A stretch of DNA of 52,416 bases, taken from positions 1 to 52,416 of the forward strand of contig NZ_JADOTV010000027.1 of NCBI RefSeq assembly GCF_015767245.1, given 5' to 3'. This DNA comes from Aureivirga sp. CE67. Lineage in GTDB: Bacteria > Bacteroidota > Bacteroidia > Flavobacteriales > Flavobacteriaceae. This document shows, one piece after another, positions 7,402 to 16,000 of this stretch. The translations under genes were made by a program, and so were the position numbers. Position 1 is the first letter of the stretch, and each line of letters begins with the position of its first letter. The notes beneath the pieces were generated by a model. It was given only the letters and a program-made list of their open reading frames with translations. It was not told the DNA's origin and did not search any database.

Positions 7402-9162
7402 ATGTATAGAAGTCATTCCTGCGGAGAATTACGTATGTCAAATGTTGGTCAAGAAGTAACTTTGGCCGGATGGGTACAGAAAATAAGAAATAAAGGTTTT
7501 ATGATATGGGTAGATCTTCGTGATCGTTACGGAGTTACTCAATTAATGGTAAATACTGAGGAATCGAATCCAGAAACTATTGAAAAAATGAAATCACTAG
7601 GACGTGAGTTCGTAATTCAAATTACTGGAGATGTAATCGAACGTGTTTCTAAAAATCCAAACTTGGATACTGGAGATGTGGAGATTTTAGTGAAAGATTT
7701 AACGATTTTAAATGCAGCTGAAACACCTCCTTTTACTATTGAAGATGAAACAGATGGTGGGGAAGATCTTCGTATGAAATATCGTTATTTAGATATTCGT
7801 CGTAATCCTGTAAAAAACAACTTAATTTTCAGATCTAAAGTTACACAAGAAGTTCGTAATTTCTTATCTGGTGATGGATTTATTGAAGTGGAAACTCCAT
7901 ATTTAATCAAATCAACTCCAGAAGGAGCAAGAGATTTCGTTGTACCTTCTCGTATGAATGAAGGACAATTTTATGCATTACCACAATCGCCACAAACTTT
8001 CAAACAATTATTGATGGTTGGTGGAATGGATAAATATTTCCAGATTGTAAAATGTTTTAGAGATGAAGATCTTCGTGCAGACAGACAGCCAGAGTTTACA
8101 CAAATTGACTGTGAAATGGCTTTCGTAGAGCAAGAAGATATCATGAATACTTTCGAGGGATTAACACGTCACTTATTAAAAGAAGTTAAAGGTGTTGAAA
8201 TTGATAAATTCCCAAGAATGACTTATGAGCACGCAATGAAAACTTATGGAAATGACAAACCAGATATTCGTTTTGGGATGGAGTTTGCTGAGTTAAATGA
8301 AGTTGCTCAAAATAAAGGTTTCGCTGTTTTTGATAGTCAAGAATTAGTTCTTGGTATTGCGGTTCCAGGATGTGCAGATTATTCAAGAAAGCAAACAGAT
8401 AAATTAATCAAATGGGTGAAGCGTCCACAAATTGGAGCTAGCGGATTAATTTTTGCAAAATACCAAGAAGATGGAACTTTCAAATCTTCAGTAGATAAAT
8501 TCTTTGGACAAGAAGATTTAAAACTTTGGGCAGATGCTACAGGAGCTAAACCTGGAGATTTAATCTTAGTTTTAACTGGAGAAACAAACAAAGTACGCTC
8601 GCAAATGAGTGCTTTACGTATGGAGATGGCAGAAACTTTAGGTTTACGTAAATCTGATGAGTTTGCTCCTCTTTGGGTAATTGATTTCCCTCTTTTAGAA
8701 TGGGATGAAGAAACAGAGCGTTACCACGCAATGCACCACCCATTTACTTCTCCAAAACCAGAAGATATGCACTTACTTCCTACAGAGCCAGGAAAAGTAA
8801 GAGCTAATGCTTATGATTTAGTTTTAAACGGAAACGAAATCGGTGGAGGATCTATTCGTATTTTTGATAAGGAAACACAACAATTAATGTTTGATTATTT
8901 AGGATTCACGAAAGAAGAAGCTGAAAAGCAATTCGGATTCTTAATGAACGCATTCAAATATGGAGCGCCACCACACGGAGGTTTAGCTTTCGGATTGGAT
9001 AGATTAGTTGCAATTTTAGGAGGACAAGAAACAATTAGAGATTTCATTGCATTCCCAAAAAATAACTCAGGAAGAGATGTAATGATTGATGCTCCTGATT
9101 TTGTAGATCAAGAACAATTAAATGAGCTTAACATTGCTTTAGTAAAGAAAGAAGAAGCTTAA
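7402..9162 (+). CDS. aspS: Aspartate--tRNA ligase
   Basis: A 586-aa class II aminoacyl-tRNA synthetase that charges tRNA(Asp) in the cytoplasm. An N-terminal OB-fold anticodon-binding domain (about 1-105, [19 protein letters not shown]) precedes the catalytic core. Motif 2 ([18 protein letters not shown]) is clear, and motif 3 is near the C-terminus ([13 protein letters not shown]). The bacterial GAD insertion lies between them. Length is normal for bacterial AspRS. It is a single-gene unit with its own -7 box and a strong terminator. Confidence 0.98.
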   Translation: MYRSHSCGELRMSNVGQEVTLAGWVQKIRNKGFMIWVDLRDRYGVTQLMVNTEESNPETIEKMKSLGREFVIQITGDVIERVSKNPNLDTGDVEILVKDLTILNAAETPPFTIEDETDGGEDLRMKYRYLDIRRNPVKNNLIFRSKVTQEVRNFLSGDGFIEVETPYLIKSTPEGARDFVVPSRMNEGQFYALPQSPQTFKQLLMVGGMDKYFQIVKCFRDEDLRADRQPEFTQIDCEMAFVEQEDIMNTFEGLTRHLLKEVKGVEIDKFPRMTYEHAMKTYGNDKPDIRFGMEFAELNEVAQNKGFAVFDSQELVLGIAVPGCADYSRKQTDKLIKWVKRPQIGASGLIFAKYQEDGTFKSSVDKFFGQEDLKLWADATGAKPGDLILVLTGETNKVRSQMSALRMEMAETLGLRKSDEFAPLWVIDFPLLEWDEETERYHAMHHPFTSPKPEDMHLLPTEPGKVRANAYDLVLNGNEIGGGSIRIFDKETQQLMFDYLGFTKEEAEKQFGFLMNAFKYGAPPHGGLAFGLDRLVAILGGQETIRDFIAFPKNNSGRDVMIDAPDFVDQEQLNELNIALVKKEEA

Positions 9163-9184
9163 TTTTATTCTATAAAAATATTAG

Positions 9185-9217
9185 AAAGCCCAAATGTTTT
9201 GCATTTGGGCTTTTTTT
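9185..9217 (+). terminator. Terminator of aspS
   Basis: A 12-bp perfect stem (AAAGCCCAAATG / CATTTGGGCTTT) with loop TTTTG, ending in seven T. Confidence 0.92.
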
Positions 9218-9265
9218 ATGAAGAACTTTTATTTTGTTTGAAATTTTTCTTTTGAAAACAGATCT

Positions 9266-9356
9266 GCGTTAGGGATTGTAGCAATTGTCTGAGCTCTTTT
9301 TTGGCTTTTTTAGCCAAAAAAAGCGAGTGCGGAAAGCCCGACCGAAGGGAACGCCC
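9266..9356. repeat. Dispersed GGGATT...GGAAAGCCC element, copy 2
   Basis: Begins GCGTTAGGGATTGTAG, has an inner inverted repeat TTTTTTGGCT / AGCCAAAAAA, and ends CGGAAAGCCCGACC ... GGGAACGCCC. Ends GCGTT / AACGC are inverted. Same family and orientation as 570-666. Confidence 0.7.
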
Positions 9357-9397
9357 AAAATTTAATTATTAAAGAAATTGTTTTCTATAATTTCCTT

Positions 9398-10714
9398 TTA
9401 GTGATTTAAAAAATCTACTACTATTTCATCTACAATAATATCTGAGTGTTGGATTTCTTGTTTTAAAACTAAACCTTCAAAACTTCTACAACGACTTAGA
9501 GCGACATAAGTTTGTCCGTGTGCAAAACTTCCACTTCCAAGATCGATAATTGCATTCTGGAAACTTTTTCCTTGACTTTTATGAATCGTTACTGCCCAAG
9601 CGAGTTTTAGAGGAATTTGTGTATAATATCCCAAATTGATTCGTTGAAACCTTCCGTTTTCAAAAGTATATTTCGAAATTTCCCAAGTAAATGGTCGAAC
9701 TTCTACTTCTTTTCCATTTTCTAATTTCACAAAAACAACATCTAAATATTCTTCTTCTTCTTTATCAAAAATAACTTCATGTTTAGTAATAATTCCAATA
9801 GTTCCATTTACCCAACGTTTCTTCACATCATTTTGAATAAACATTACTTGCGCACCTACTTTCAGTAATATCAAGGGATTGTTAGGTTGTAAGCTGCCAA
9901 TTTCTCCATGTTTGGTTGCTTTATACTGAATAAGAGTATCCGAAATTTCATTCAATTTTTTATTATTAATCGAATTTGCAATTTGGTTTGTGGATACCAA
10001 ATGAATATAAGGTTTGTCTGAATTTGGAATAAAATTTTTCTGAACTCTTTGGTTCATAAAATCCAAATCGGAATTAGTAATTTCTCCTAAACGAATTTTA
10101 TTTAAAACTTCAATAAAATCTAAATCTGTTTGACGGAAAACTTTATTCAGTTCTTTAATTTCAAGTTGAAAAGCTGGTGTAAACAAATCTTTTTGTTGAA
10201 AAACATGTGCGGAAAAGAAATAGGGTGAGTCATATTTTTGAAAATAATTCGATTCTGTTTCTTCATTTACCACAGGAGGAAGTTGAAACAAATCACCAAA
10301 AAACAACATACGAACTCCGCCAAAATCAGCTTGAGATCTTCTGGCTTTTCGTAATAAAACATCAATTGCATCCAAAATATCAGCTCGAACCATTGAAATT
10401 TCGTCAATCAAAATCGTATCTACAGCTTTCAGTTTTTCAATCAAAAAACGATTTACACGAACATTTTTAGCTTCGTCTAATTCATAACCTGGTTTTAAAC
10501 GAAAAAATGAATGAATCGTATCTCCATTTACATTAATTGCAGCAATTCCTGTTGGAGCAAGCACAACAATATCTTTATTTCTTTCACAAATATATTTTAG
10601 CAAAGTTGATTTTCCTGTTCCTGCTTTTCCTGTAATAAATAAGTGTTTATCGGTGTTTTCAACCAAATCGATAATTTCTTTTTTATCTTCTGAAAATGTA
10701 AATGCTGCTTCCAT
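9398..10714 (-). CDS. PIF1-like ATP-dependent DNA helicase (superfamily 1)
   Basis: A 438-aa protein with the SF1 helicase motifs in order. These are Walker A GKAGTGKST (29-37), motif Ia APTGIAAINV, Walker B DEIS (104-107), motif III FGDLFQLPPV, the VTIHKSQGKSF motif and motif VI TYVALSRCRS. The order and spacing match PIF1/RecD2-type helicases that move 5'-3' on single-stranded DNA and resolve G-quadruplexes or stalled forks. Many flavobacterial PIF1-like proteins have an extra C-terminal domain; this one is the compact core only. Monocistronic, with a foldback MITE upstream at 10782-10941. Confidence 0.93.
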   Translation of the reverse strand: MEAAFTFSEDKKEIIDLVENTDKHLFITGKAGTGKSTLLKYICERNKDIVVLAPTGIAAINVNGDTIHSFFRLKPGYELDEAKNVRVNRFLIEKLKAVDTILIDEISMVRADILDAIDVLLRKARRSQADFGGVRMLFFGDLFQLPPVVNEETESNYFQKYDSPYFFSAHVFQQKDLFTPAFQLEIKELNKVFRQTDLDFIEVLNKIRLGEITNSDLDFMNQRVQKNFIPNSDKPYIHLVSTNQIANSINNKKLNEISDTLIQYKATKHGEIGSLQPNNPLILLKVGAQVMFIQNDVKKRWVNGTIGIITKHEVIFDKEEEEYLDVVFVKLENGKEVEVRPFTWEISKYTFENGRFQRINLGYYTQIPLKLAWAVTIHKSQGKSFQNAIIDLGSGSFAHGQTYVALSRCRSFEGLVLKQEIQHSDIIVDEIVVDFLNH

Positions 10715-10781
10715 AACGGATGTTTAGATTGAGCTACGAATGTAGACTTTAAATCAGTTTATTGAAAATAATATTGTCTTA

Positions 10782-10941
10782 GAGTCTGTTTAAATTTATA
10801 TCAAAACAATTTATATGCTTCTTAAAAGCTCTTTTTTGTATTTTTTCTCACCCATAGCGATGCTATGCATTCCCAAAAATACTTCAAAATAGCATTTTAA
10901 TAATCTATAAAATAAATTCTGATACAATTTTAAACAGGCTC
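10782..10941. mobile_element. 160-bp foldback MITE, copy 1
   Basis: An element of exactly 160 bp with imperfect 21-bp terminal inverted repeats (GAGYCTGTTTAAA...), 18 of 21 matching. It is flanked by a possible 3-bp target duplication, TTA. The whole element is an imperfect palindrome centred on CATAGC-GAT-GCTATG (10853-10867). It matches the copy at 21634-21793 at about 85% by hand count. It has no coding capacity, so it would be moved by a transposase elsewhere. It lies between the divergent helicase and GDPD-like genes. Confidence 0.82.
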
Positions 10942-10996
10942 TTAAAATATTTTATTCAAAACTTAAAAAGTATTCAAAAAAAACGATATTTGTCCC

Positions 10997-11815
10997 ATGC
11001 AAAAAATACTAGAAAATACAAGAATAAAGCAACTATTTTTAATTGGTTCTTTATTATTACTTACAAATTGTAATGAAGAAGTGCCGCCACCACCAGAAGA
11101 AGATAAGTCAGATTATCATAATGTGAATAGATTTATAGCGCACGCTGGAGGTATGATTGATGGTCATTTATACACTAATTCATTAGAAGCTTTAAATTAT
11201 TCTTATGAAAAAGGATTTAAATTATTCGAAATAGATTTTCTTAAAACTTCGGATGATAAAATTGTTGCTGCACATGATTGGGATTCTTGGAAAGAAAAAA
11301 CAGGTTTTACAGGAGATATTCCTCCAACTTTAGAACAATTTCAGAGTGAATTGATTTTTGATAAATATACACCAATGAATATGCAAGATGTTAATAAATG
11401 GTTTGAAGAACATTCGGATGCAATATTGGTTACAGATAAAATTAATTCTCCAAAAGAGTTTACTTCTAAGTTTATTGATAATTCAAGATTGAAAATGGAG
11501 TTGTTTACAGAGGAAGCGATAGAGGAAGCAATTCAAATTGATCCAAAAATTGTGATGATTTCTCAAAGTGCAATTTATGATATTGGATTCGGTAATATTT
11601 TAGAATACGTGCAAGAGCATAAAATAGAAACGATTGCAATTTCTAGAAAAAAAGTTCTTAAAAAAGCAAAATATCTTTTAGAGTTGAAAAAAGAGGGAGT
11701 TAGAACTTATGTATATCATGTAAATTCTGAAGGGAAAAACGAGAAATATGTTTTCGAAAATGAGTTTCCTTATGTTTATGGAATGTATGCAGATTCTTGG
11801 GATTTTAAGAAATAA
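10997..11815 (+). CDS. Glycerophosphodiester phosphodiesterase-like lipoprotein
   Basis: A 272-aa protein with a lipoprotein signal peptide (LLLLTNC, Cys25) and a Pro/Glu-rich linker, then a GDPD / PI-PLC-like TIM barrel. The catalytic signatures are recognisable: His49 in IAHAGG, NSLEA, Glu78 and Asp80 in FEID, and His93 in AAHDW. Enzymes of this family hydrolyse glycerophosphodiesters. The N-terminal part fits well, but the later barrel is diverged, so the substrate is open. It is probably periplasmic or outer-membrane anchored. Confidence 0.82.
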   Translation: MQKILENTRIKQLFLIGSLLLLTNCNEEVPPPPEEDKSDYHNVNRFIAHAGGMIDGHLYTNSLEALNYSYEKGFKLFEIDFLKTSDDKIVAAHDWDSWKEKTGFTGDIPPTLEQFQSELIFDKYTPMNMQDVNKWFEEHSDAILVTDKINSPKEFTSKFIDNSRLKMELFTEEAIEEAIQIDPKIVMISQSAIYDIGFGNILEYVQEHKIETIAISRKKVLKKAKYLLELKKEGVRTYVYHVNSEGKNEKYVFENEFPYVYGMYADSWDFKK

Positions 11816-11822
11816 AAATATT

Positions 11823-11854
11823 AAAAGCTGAATTATTTAAATTCAGCTTTTTTA
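11823..11854. terminator. Bidirectional terminator between convergent genes
   Basis: Stem AAAAGCTGAATT (11823-11834) with AATTCAGCTTTT (11840-11851), loop ATTTA, followed by T on the plus strand. It serves the GDPD-like gene and probably the minus-strand BtrH-like gene. Confidence 0.85.
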
Positions 11855-12847
11855 TTAGTTATTAGATAAATTTTGAAATAATTTTTCCATTGTTTGTTGC
11901 TCTTTTTGTCCAATTTCTAGAAATAAATCTGAAACTTCTTCAACAAATTTTCTATCTTTTGTTTTTGAAATTTTTAAAAATAAATCCGAGACATTTTTCC
12001 ATAAAACTGCAATTTCTTTAAAAGAATTTGAAGCTTCCAAATAGCTTTTATTTCCAGTGATATTATGAGCTTCTTTCAGGAAATCTCGATATATATTTCT
12101 GAAAAGTGAACCACCAGTTCCAGCATTTTCCATAATCATTGCAGAAGTTTCAAAATCAGATTCAATATTTTTTGTTCTATCAAACCATTTTTTGACTTCA
12201 ACACTTGTTTTGAAAATTCCTTTATAACCAAAATTTCTGATAGGAGGATTCAAATAATCCTCTGCATTTCTCAAAACAGCTTCATTAATAATAGCTTTTA
12301 TTTCTGGAATTTTTCCTTTTTTTTCAATTGTATAACTTAAGTTTTTTGAAGATAAAGGTCCTCTTTCGTTCCTTGCTAATTCCAAATTTTTCAAAGAAGT
12401 TTTTACAGAACTTCCACCTTGACGCATTGTATCTACTAGAAAAGCATCTTTTTCATCGTGACCATACATGGCCACATAATGTGCTGCGAAATGAATTTTT
12501 TTAGTGAAATAATCTAAATGATAGCAATCTAGTTTTAAACCTACAGCTTTTCCTTTTTCTAATGCTATTTCAATATTTTTCCAAGCTTTTTTGATAGAAG
12601 TTGTTTCTTTTATTTCTAAATCAAGATTTAAGTTTTTACAAAGATTTTTTGTGATATAATCACTTCGAATTCTTCCACCCATAAAAGGAAAATCCATTCC
12701 TTTAAAATTCATAAAACCATATGCAAAACCTTCACCAAGACCAAATAACATTGGTTCAGAAAGTTCGATTCCTAATTGATTTAAAAGAGTTCCTGTAGCT
12801 GTAGTTTCGCAATGTTGACCTTCAAAAGCTTTAATTTTTAATTTCAT
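11855..12847 (-). CDS. BtrH N-terminal domain / DUF4872 protein
   Basis: A 330-aa protein. The N-terminal ~150 residues match the BtrH_N domain, related to papain-like C39 folds: GQHCETTATGTLLNQLG near residue 10, then the GLGEGFAYGF stretch. AHYVAMYGHDEKDAFLVD supplies the likely His and Asp partners. The C-terminal part resembles DUF4872. BtrH is the acyltransferase of butirosin synthesis, but relatives occur widely outside such clusters and no antibiotic pathway is visible here. It starts 2 bp after the stop of an AraC-type regulator on the same strand, so regulator and enzyme form an operon. Confidence 0.82.
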   Translation of the reverse strand: MKLKIKAFEGQHCETTATGTLLNQLGIELSEPMLFGLGEGFAYGFMNFKGMDFPFMGGRIRSDYITKNLCKNLNLDLEIKETTSIKKAWKNIEIALEKGKAVGLKLDCYHLDYFTKKIHFAAHYVAMYGHDEKDAFLVDTMRQGGSSVKTSLKNLELARNERGPLSSKNLSYTIEKKGKIPEIKAIINEAVLRNAEDYLNPPIRNFGYKGIFKTSVEVKKWFDRTKNIESDFETSAMIMENAGTGGSLFRNIYRDFLKEAHNITGNKSYLEASNSFKEIAVLWKNVSDLFLKISKTKDRKFVEEVSDLFLEIGQKEQQTMEKLFQNLSNN

Positions 12848-12849
12848 TT

Positions 12850-13695
12850 TTATCGTATTGGAATATATAATTCTGTTATTAAATCTTCGTCTTTTGTAAA
12901 TCGTGGATCTTTTAAATAAACTTCAAAAGTTGGTATATTTCTCAATTCAAATTCAGTTTCAAAAAGCCATTTTTCATAAATAAAATCATGTAAGAATTCT
13001 AATTTTTGTAAAGCTCCAAAATGTGTAAAAACCGCATATTTTCCACTTTTGATTTCTTTTATTTCAAAATTTTTAGAGTTTTTAATTTCTTCATTAATAG
13101 AAAAAGCTACATCATACCTGCAATTTTTAGCTTCAGTAATGTTTGGGTTATCATAGTATATTCCGATTCTTTCTGATTTTGATAAATCGATTTTATTTTT
13201 CTCTAAAAGATTTCTTAGTTTTTCTCTTGTTTCACTATATTTCATTTCTTTTAAAGATCCGTGTAATCGTATAAAAGCTATTTTTTTAGATTGAATTTCA
13301 ACAATTTTGATCGAATTATTATAATCCGTATTTGTTTTTTTAGTCTTATGTTGAATTTCTATATTTTTATTTTCACGATATTCTTTTGGGCTAAAAGAAT
13401 AAAATTTTTTAAATCTTTTACTTAAACCAGAAGGAGTTTCAAAACCAACTTCATAAGCAATTTCTGAAATATTTTTCTGAGAATATCGAAGTAAATTTGC
13501 AGCTTTTTCTACTCGTAATCTAGTGATAAATTCTCCAATATTTTCTCCTAAAATTGCTTTTAGAATTCTATGAAAATGAAATTTAGAAAGGTTTGATTTT
13601 TCAGCAAGTTTTTCCAAACTTAAATTTTCATCCAAATGTTCTTCAATGTAATTGATAACAATATTTACTTTTTTTATATAATCAACTTTATTCAT
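12850..13695 (-). CDS. AraC-family regulator with GyrI-like effector domain
   Basis: A 281-aa protein. The first ~105 residues are an AraC-type double helix-turn-helix (LSLEKLAEKSNLSKFHFHR, then ISEIAYEVGFETPSGLSKRF). After a linker, residues ~125-281 are a GyrI-like domain of the SoxS-Rob / BmrR ligand-binding fold. This order, DNA-binding first, is the Rob-like arrangement and suggests sensing of a small, often cationic or hydrophobic, molecule. First gene of an operon with the BtrH-like gene. Confidence 0.92.
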   Translation of the reverse strand: MNKVDYIKKVNIVINYIEEHLDENLSLEKLAEKSNLSKFHFHRILKAILGENIGEFITRLRVEKAANLLRYSQKNISEIAYEVGFETPSGLSKRFKKFYSFSPKEYRENKNIEIQHKTKKTNTDYNNSIKIVEIQSKKIAFIRLHGSLKEMKYSETREKLRNLLEKNKIDLSKSERIGIYYDNPNITEAKNCRYDVAFSINEEIKNSKNFEIKEIKSGKYAVFTHFGALQKLEFLHDFIYEKWLFETEFELRNIPTFEVYLKDPRFTKDEDLITELYIPIR

Positions 13696-13730
13696 TTTGA
13701 AGAACTATTTTTCTTGATTTACATTTAATG

Positions 13731-13738
13731 CAAAGATA
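13731..13738 (-). promoter_or_regulatory. Probable -7 box for the AraC/BtrH operon
   Basis: On the minus strand the sequence is TATCTTTG, a perfect TAnnTTTG match, 36 bp before the start codon at 13695. No clear -33 TTG at the expected distance. Confidence 0.5.
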
Positions 13739-13803
13739 TTTTGAAGTCAAAAATTAGACTTTTCCTAGATTGCTATTTCAAAAATATTTTAGAAAATAGA
13801 AAA

Positions 13804-13847
13804 ATCAATTAAAATGTGATAAGAAAATTATCTACATTTTAATTGAT
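13804..13847 (-). terminator. Terminator of the small-membrane-protein operon
   Basis: A long stem: ATCAATTAAAATGT (13804-13817) pairs with ACATTTTAATTGAT (13834-13847), extended inside by GATAA / TTATC with one bulged base. On the minus strand it is followed by a T-rich run. It lies 17 bp beyond the stop of the 69-aa gene. Confidence 0.75.
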
Positions 13848-13864
13848 GAAAATAGAAGAATTAG

Positions 13865-14074
13865 TTATTCTAATTCACTGCATATAAAGTTATTTTTATT
13901 CAGTAAAGAAATAATATCGTTTACTATATTTTCTGAACTTTCAATTCTCAAAATTTTATCACAATCTTCAAGATCGAAAATCCATTTTATATTAGGAAAT
14001 AAAAAATTCAATTTTGGTTTAAGAAGATTAACTTCATATGAAGTGTAAACATTCGTTTTAAATACATAAACCAT
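13865..14074 (-). CDS. Small HMA-like (ferredoxin-fold) protein
   Basis: A 69-aa protein starting MVYVFKTNVYT, with FDLEDCDKILRIES in the middle. It looks like the short flavobacterial proteins with a heavy-metal-associated, beta-alpha-beta-beta-alpha-beta fold, but it has no CxxC metal-binding pair. Cys44 and a Cys near the end are its only cysteines by eye. It lies 4 bp after the DUF3817 gene and is the last gene of the operon, with a strong terminator. Function unknown. Confidence 0.7.
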   Translation of the reverse strand: MVYVFKTNVYTSYEVNLLKPKLNFLFPNIKWIFDLEDCDKILRIESSENIVNDIISLLNKNNFICSELE

Positions 14075-14078
14075 AATC

Positions 14079-14378
14079 TTAATATTTTTTTAAAACTTGG
14101 TAATCGATATAAAAAGTTCCAAAAGGAATAACGCAAGCAATTAATACTTTCCAAGTTATTTTTGTGAACTTCCAATTGTTTTCTATTCCAAATTGTATAA
14201 CTTTAATTACATATAAAATAAATAGGATTCCATGTGCAGGACCTATAAATTTTACTATATCTTTTTCAAAATAATATTTTAATGGAACTGCAATGAATAG
14301 AAGAAAAACTAAAGAAGTACCTTCTAGAAAGGCAAGTAATCTTAACCTACCGATTTCTGATTGTAATAGATTTGTCAT
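14079..14378 (-). CDS. DUF3817 integral membrane protein
   Basis: A 99-aa protein with about three membrane segments (LLAFLEGTSLVFLLFIAVPL, then PAHGILFILYVIKVIQF, then VLIACVIPFGTFYID). The N-terminal RLRLLAFLEGTS and the GPAHG motif are typical of DUF3817 (YdzA-like). Function unknown. It starts 2 bp after the upstream membrane-protein gene, so translation is probably coupled. Confidence 0.85.
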   Translation of the reverse strand: MTNLLQSEIGRLRLLAFLEGTSLVFLLFIAVPLKYYFEKDIVKFIGPAHGILFILYVIKVIQFGIENNWKFTKITWKVLIACVIPFGTFYIDYQVLKKY

Positions 14379-14380
14379 AA

Positions 14381-14842
14381 TTATATTGTTCTAAAAAGTA
14401 CTCTACCAATTGATTTGTAAAATGGCCAAGGAATTGCTGCTATTATGATGATAATAGATATTGAAAACCATATAAGCATAGTTTTGAATTTTTGTATATT
14501 TTCTAGTTGTCTTTTTGCTTTAGCAGAACCTATTGAAATAAAAATAATTGCTAAAAACATGAAAAGACTATGATAAATAGCAAAAAAAGAAAAGTTGTAA
14601 GAGCTATTTATTTCAGAGTTATTTTTCCAAAAATTTAAAATAAGAGGGTTTTTTACATAAAGAATAATACCCAGAATTAGCTGTATATGCGTAACTGTAG
14701 CAGTCCAATGTCTAAATAAATTATCTGTTTTATTAAAATTACGTTTTTTAAAATATCCAGATAATGATAAATAAATTGAAATCAACAAAAAGAGCAATAC
14801 AAGCCATCTGTTGATAGAATGAAGAAATAATAAAATACTCAT
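14381..14842 (-). CDS. Four-helix inner-membrane protein, cytochrome b-like
   Basis: I chose the internal Met (MSILLFLHSINRW) as start, giving 153 aa. The frame is open for 10 more codons, but that extension lacks family-like sequence. Four hydrophobic segments are visible. Conserved-looking His residues occur in LHSINRW, RHWTATVTHIQL and IYHSLFM, a pattern that could coordinate heme. Relatives in flavobacteria carry labels such as 'cytochrome B' without proof. It is followed closely by DUF3817 and the small HMA-like gene, and the AraC regulator gene just upstream may control the set. Confidence 0.78.
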   Translation of the reverse strand: MSILLFLHSINRWLVLLFLLISIYLSLSGYFKKRNFNKTDNLFRHWTATVTHIQLILGIILYVKNPLILNFWKNNSEINSSYNFSFFAIYHSLFMFLAIIFISIGSAKAKRQLENIQKFKTMLIWFSISIIIIIAAIPWPFYKSIGRVLFRTI

Positions 14843-14912
14843 TTTTTGTGTTTTTAATGTTGCAAAGATCAATCAAAGCAAATCAAAATACTCTGGATAA
14901 TTAATGCAATAT

Positions 14913-15830
14913 TTAGGATAATTCAATCATTTTTCTAAATTCTAATGGAGTTGTTTTTTCATGTTTTTTAAAAAATCGACTGAAATAAGAAGGGTCTTCA
15001 AAACCTAAGTCAAATGCAATTTGTGAAATAGGATCATTTGTTTGTGAAAGTAAAATTTTAGATTCAAGAATTAATATCTCATTGATCCAAGAAGAGGTTG
15101 ATTTTCCAGTTACGCTTTTTACACATTTATTTAAATGATTAACACTTACATTTAATAAATATGCATAATCTTTTGTTGAATGATTATCTTTAAAATTTTG
15201 AATTAATAACTCCTTAAATTTATTAGTTAATTCAAGTGGTCTATCGTTTTTAACATCGATAAATAATTTTTTATAAACTTGGTTTAATTCTGATAAACTA
15301 GCGATTAAATATGATTTTAAAAGCATACTATTTTTACAAGTATTTAAAGAATATTCATGAAAAATTCTATCAAATAATTGGTTTAAATATTTAAAACTTT
15401 CTTTATCAGGCTGGATGATTGGATTGTTCAATATATTTAAAAAACGAAAATCTCTTTTTAAATCAAAACTACCAATTTTACCATATAAAAAATCAATATG
15501 AAAATTACAGATAAATCCTGTACAATTATTTTTTGAGTTATAACTAACAACTTGTCCAGCAGGGATAATTAGGAAATCATTTTTTTTAAGAATTAAAGAA
15601 TGAAAAGCTATATTTACATTTAGTTTTCCTGAAGTTAAAAAAAGGATTGTATGTGTATTATTATCTCTTGTAGGTGAAATATTTGTTTTTAACTGTTTTA
15701 ATAAATCCTCTAATTTCAACATAAAAAAAAGTCCATAATCATTTCTGATAGATTGACTGATACTACCTGAAGAATTTAGATTTTTTTTTAAAAATTGATT
15801 GTTGTCAAACTGTTTGATTAATGAGCTCAA
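14913..15830 (-). CDS. AraC-family transcriptional regulator with cupin sensor domain
   Basis: A 305-aa protein. An N-terminal cupin-like half (around 60-110: ILFLTSGKLNVNI, then LKKNDFLIIPAGQVVSYNS) is followed by the double helix-turn-helix at about 205-300 (TKDYAYLLNVSVNHLNKCV, then ISQIAFDLGFEDPSYFSRFFKK). Cupin-type AraC proteins sense small molecules. It lies 70 bp upstream of the three small membrane/HMA-like genes on the same strand and is divergent from the PaaE-like reductase; either could be its target. Confidence 0.93.
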   Translation of the reverse strand: MSSLIKQFDNNQFLKKNLNSSGSISQSIRNDYGLFFMLKLEDLLKQLKTNISPTRDNNTHTILFLTSGKLNVNIAFHSLILKKNDFLIIPAGQVVSYNSKNNCTGFICNFHIDFLYGKIGSFDLKRDFRFLNILNNPIIQPDKESFKYLNQLFDRIFHEYSLNTCKNSMLLKSYLIASLSELNQVYKKLFIDVKNDRPLELTNKFKELLIQNFKDNHSTKDYAYLLNVSVNHLNKCVKSVTGKSTSSWINEILILESKILLSQTNDPISQIAFDLGFEDPSYFSRFFKKHEKTTPLEFRKMIELS

Positions 15831-15971
15831 TTTGTAATAGTTTAAAGTACTGAAAAGCTAAAATTAAATAAAAAGACATTCTTCTAAGAAGAATTAACTA
15901 AAATTAAAAGTATTTTCATTCTTTATCATTTTTTTAGTCCAAAATTTAGTGTAGATTTTTTAACAGTTTCG

Positions 15972-15979
15972 TAATTTTG
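15972..15979 (+). promoter_or_regulatory. Probable -7 box for the PaaE-like reductase gene
   Basis: TAATTTTG matches TAnnTTTG and lies 21 bp before the ATG at 16001. The -33 region is weak. Confidence 0.5.
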
Positions 15980-16000
15980 TGGTTACCTTAAAAATTTAGC

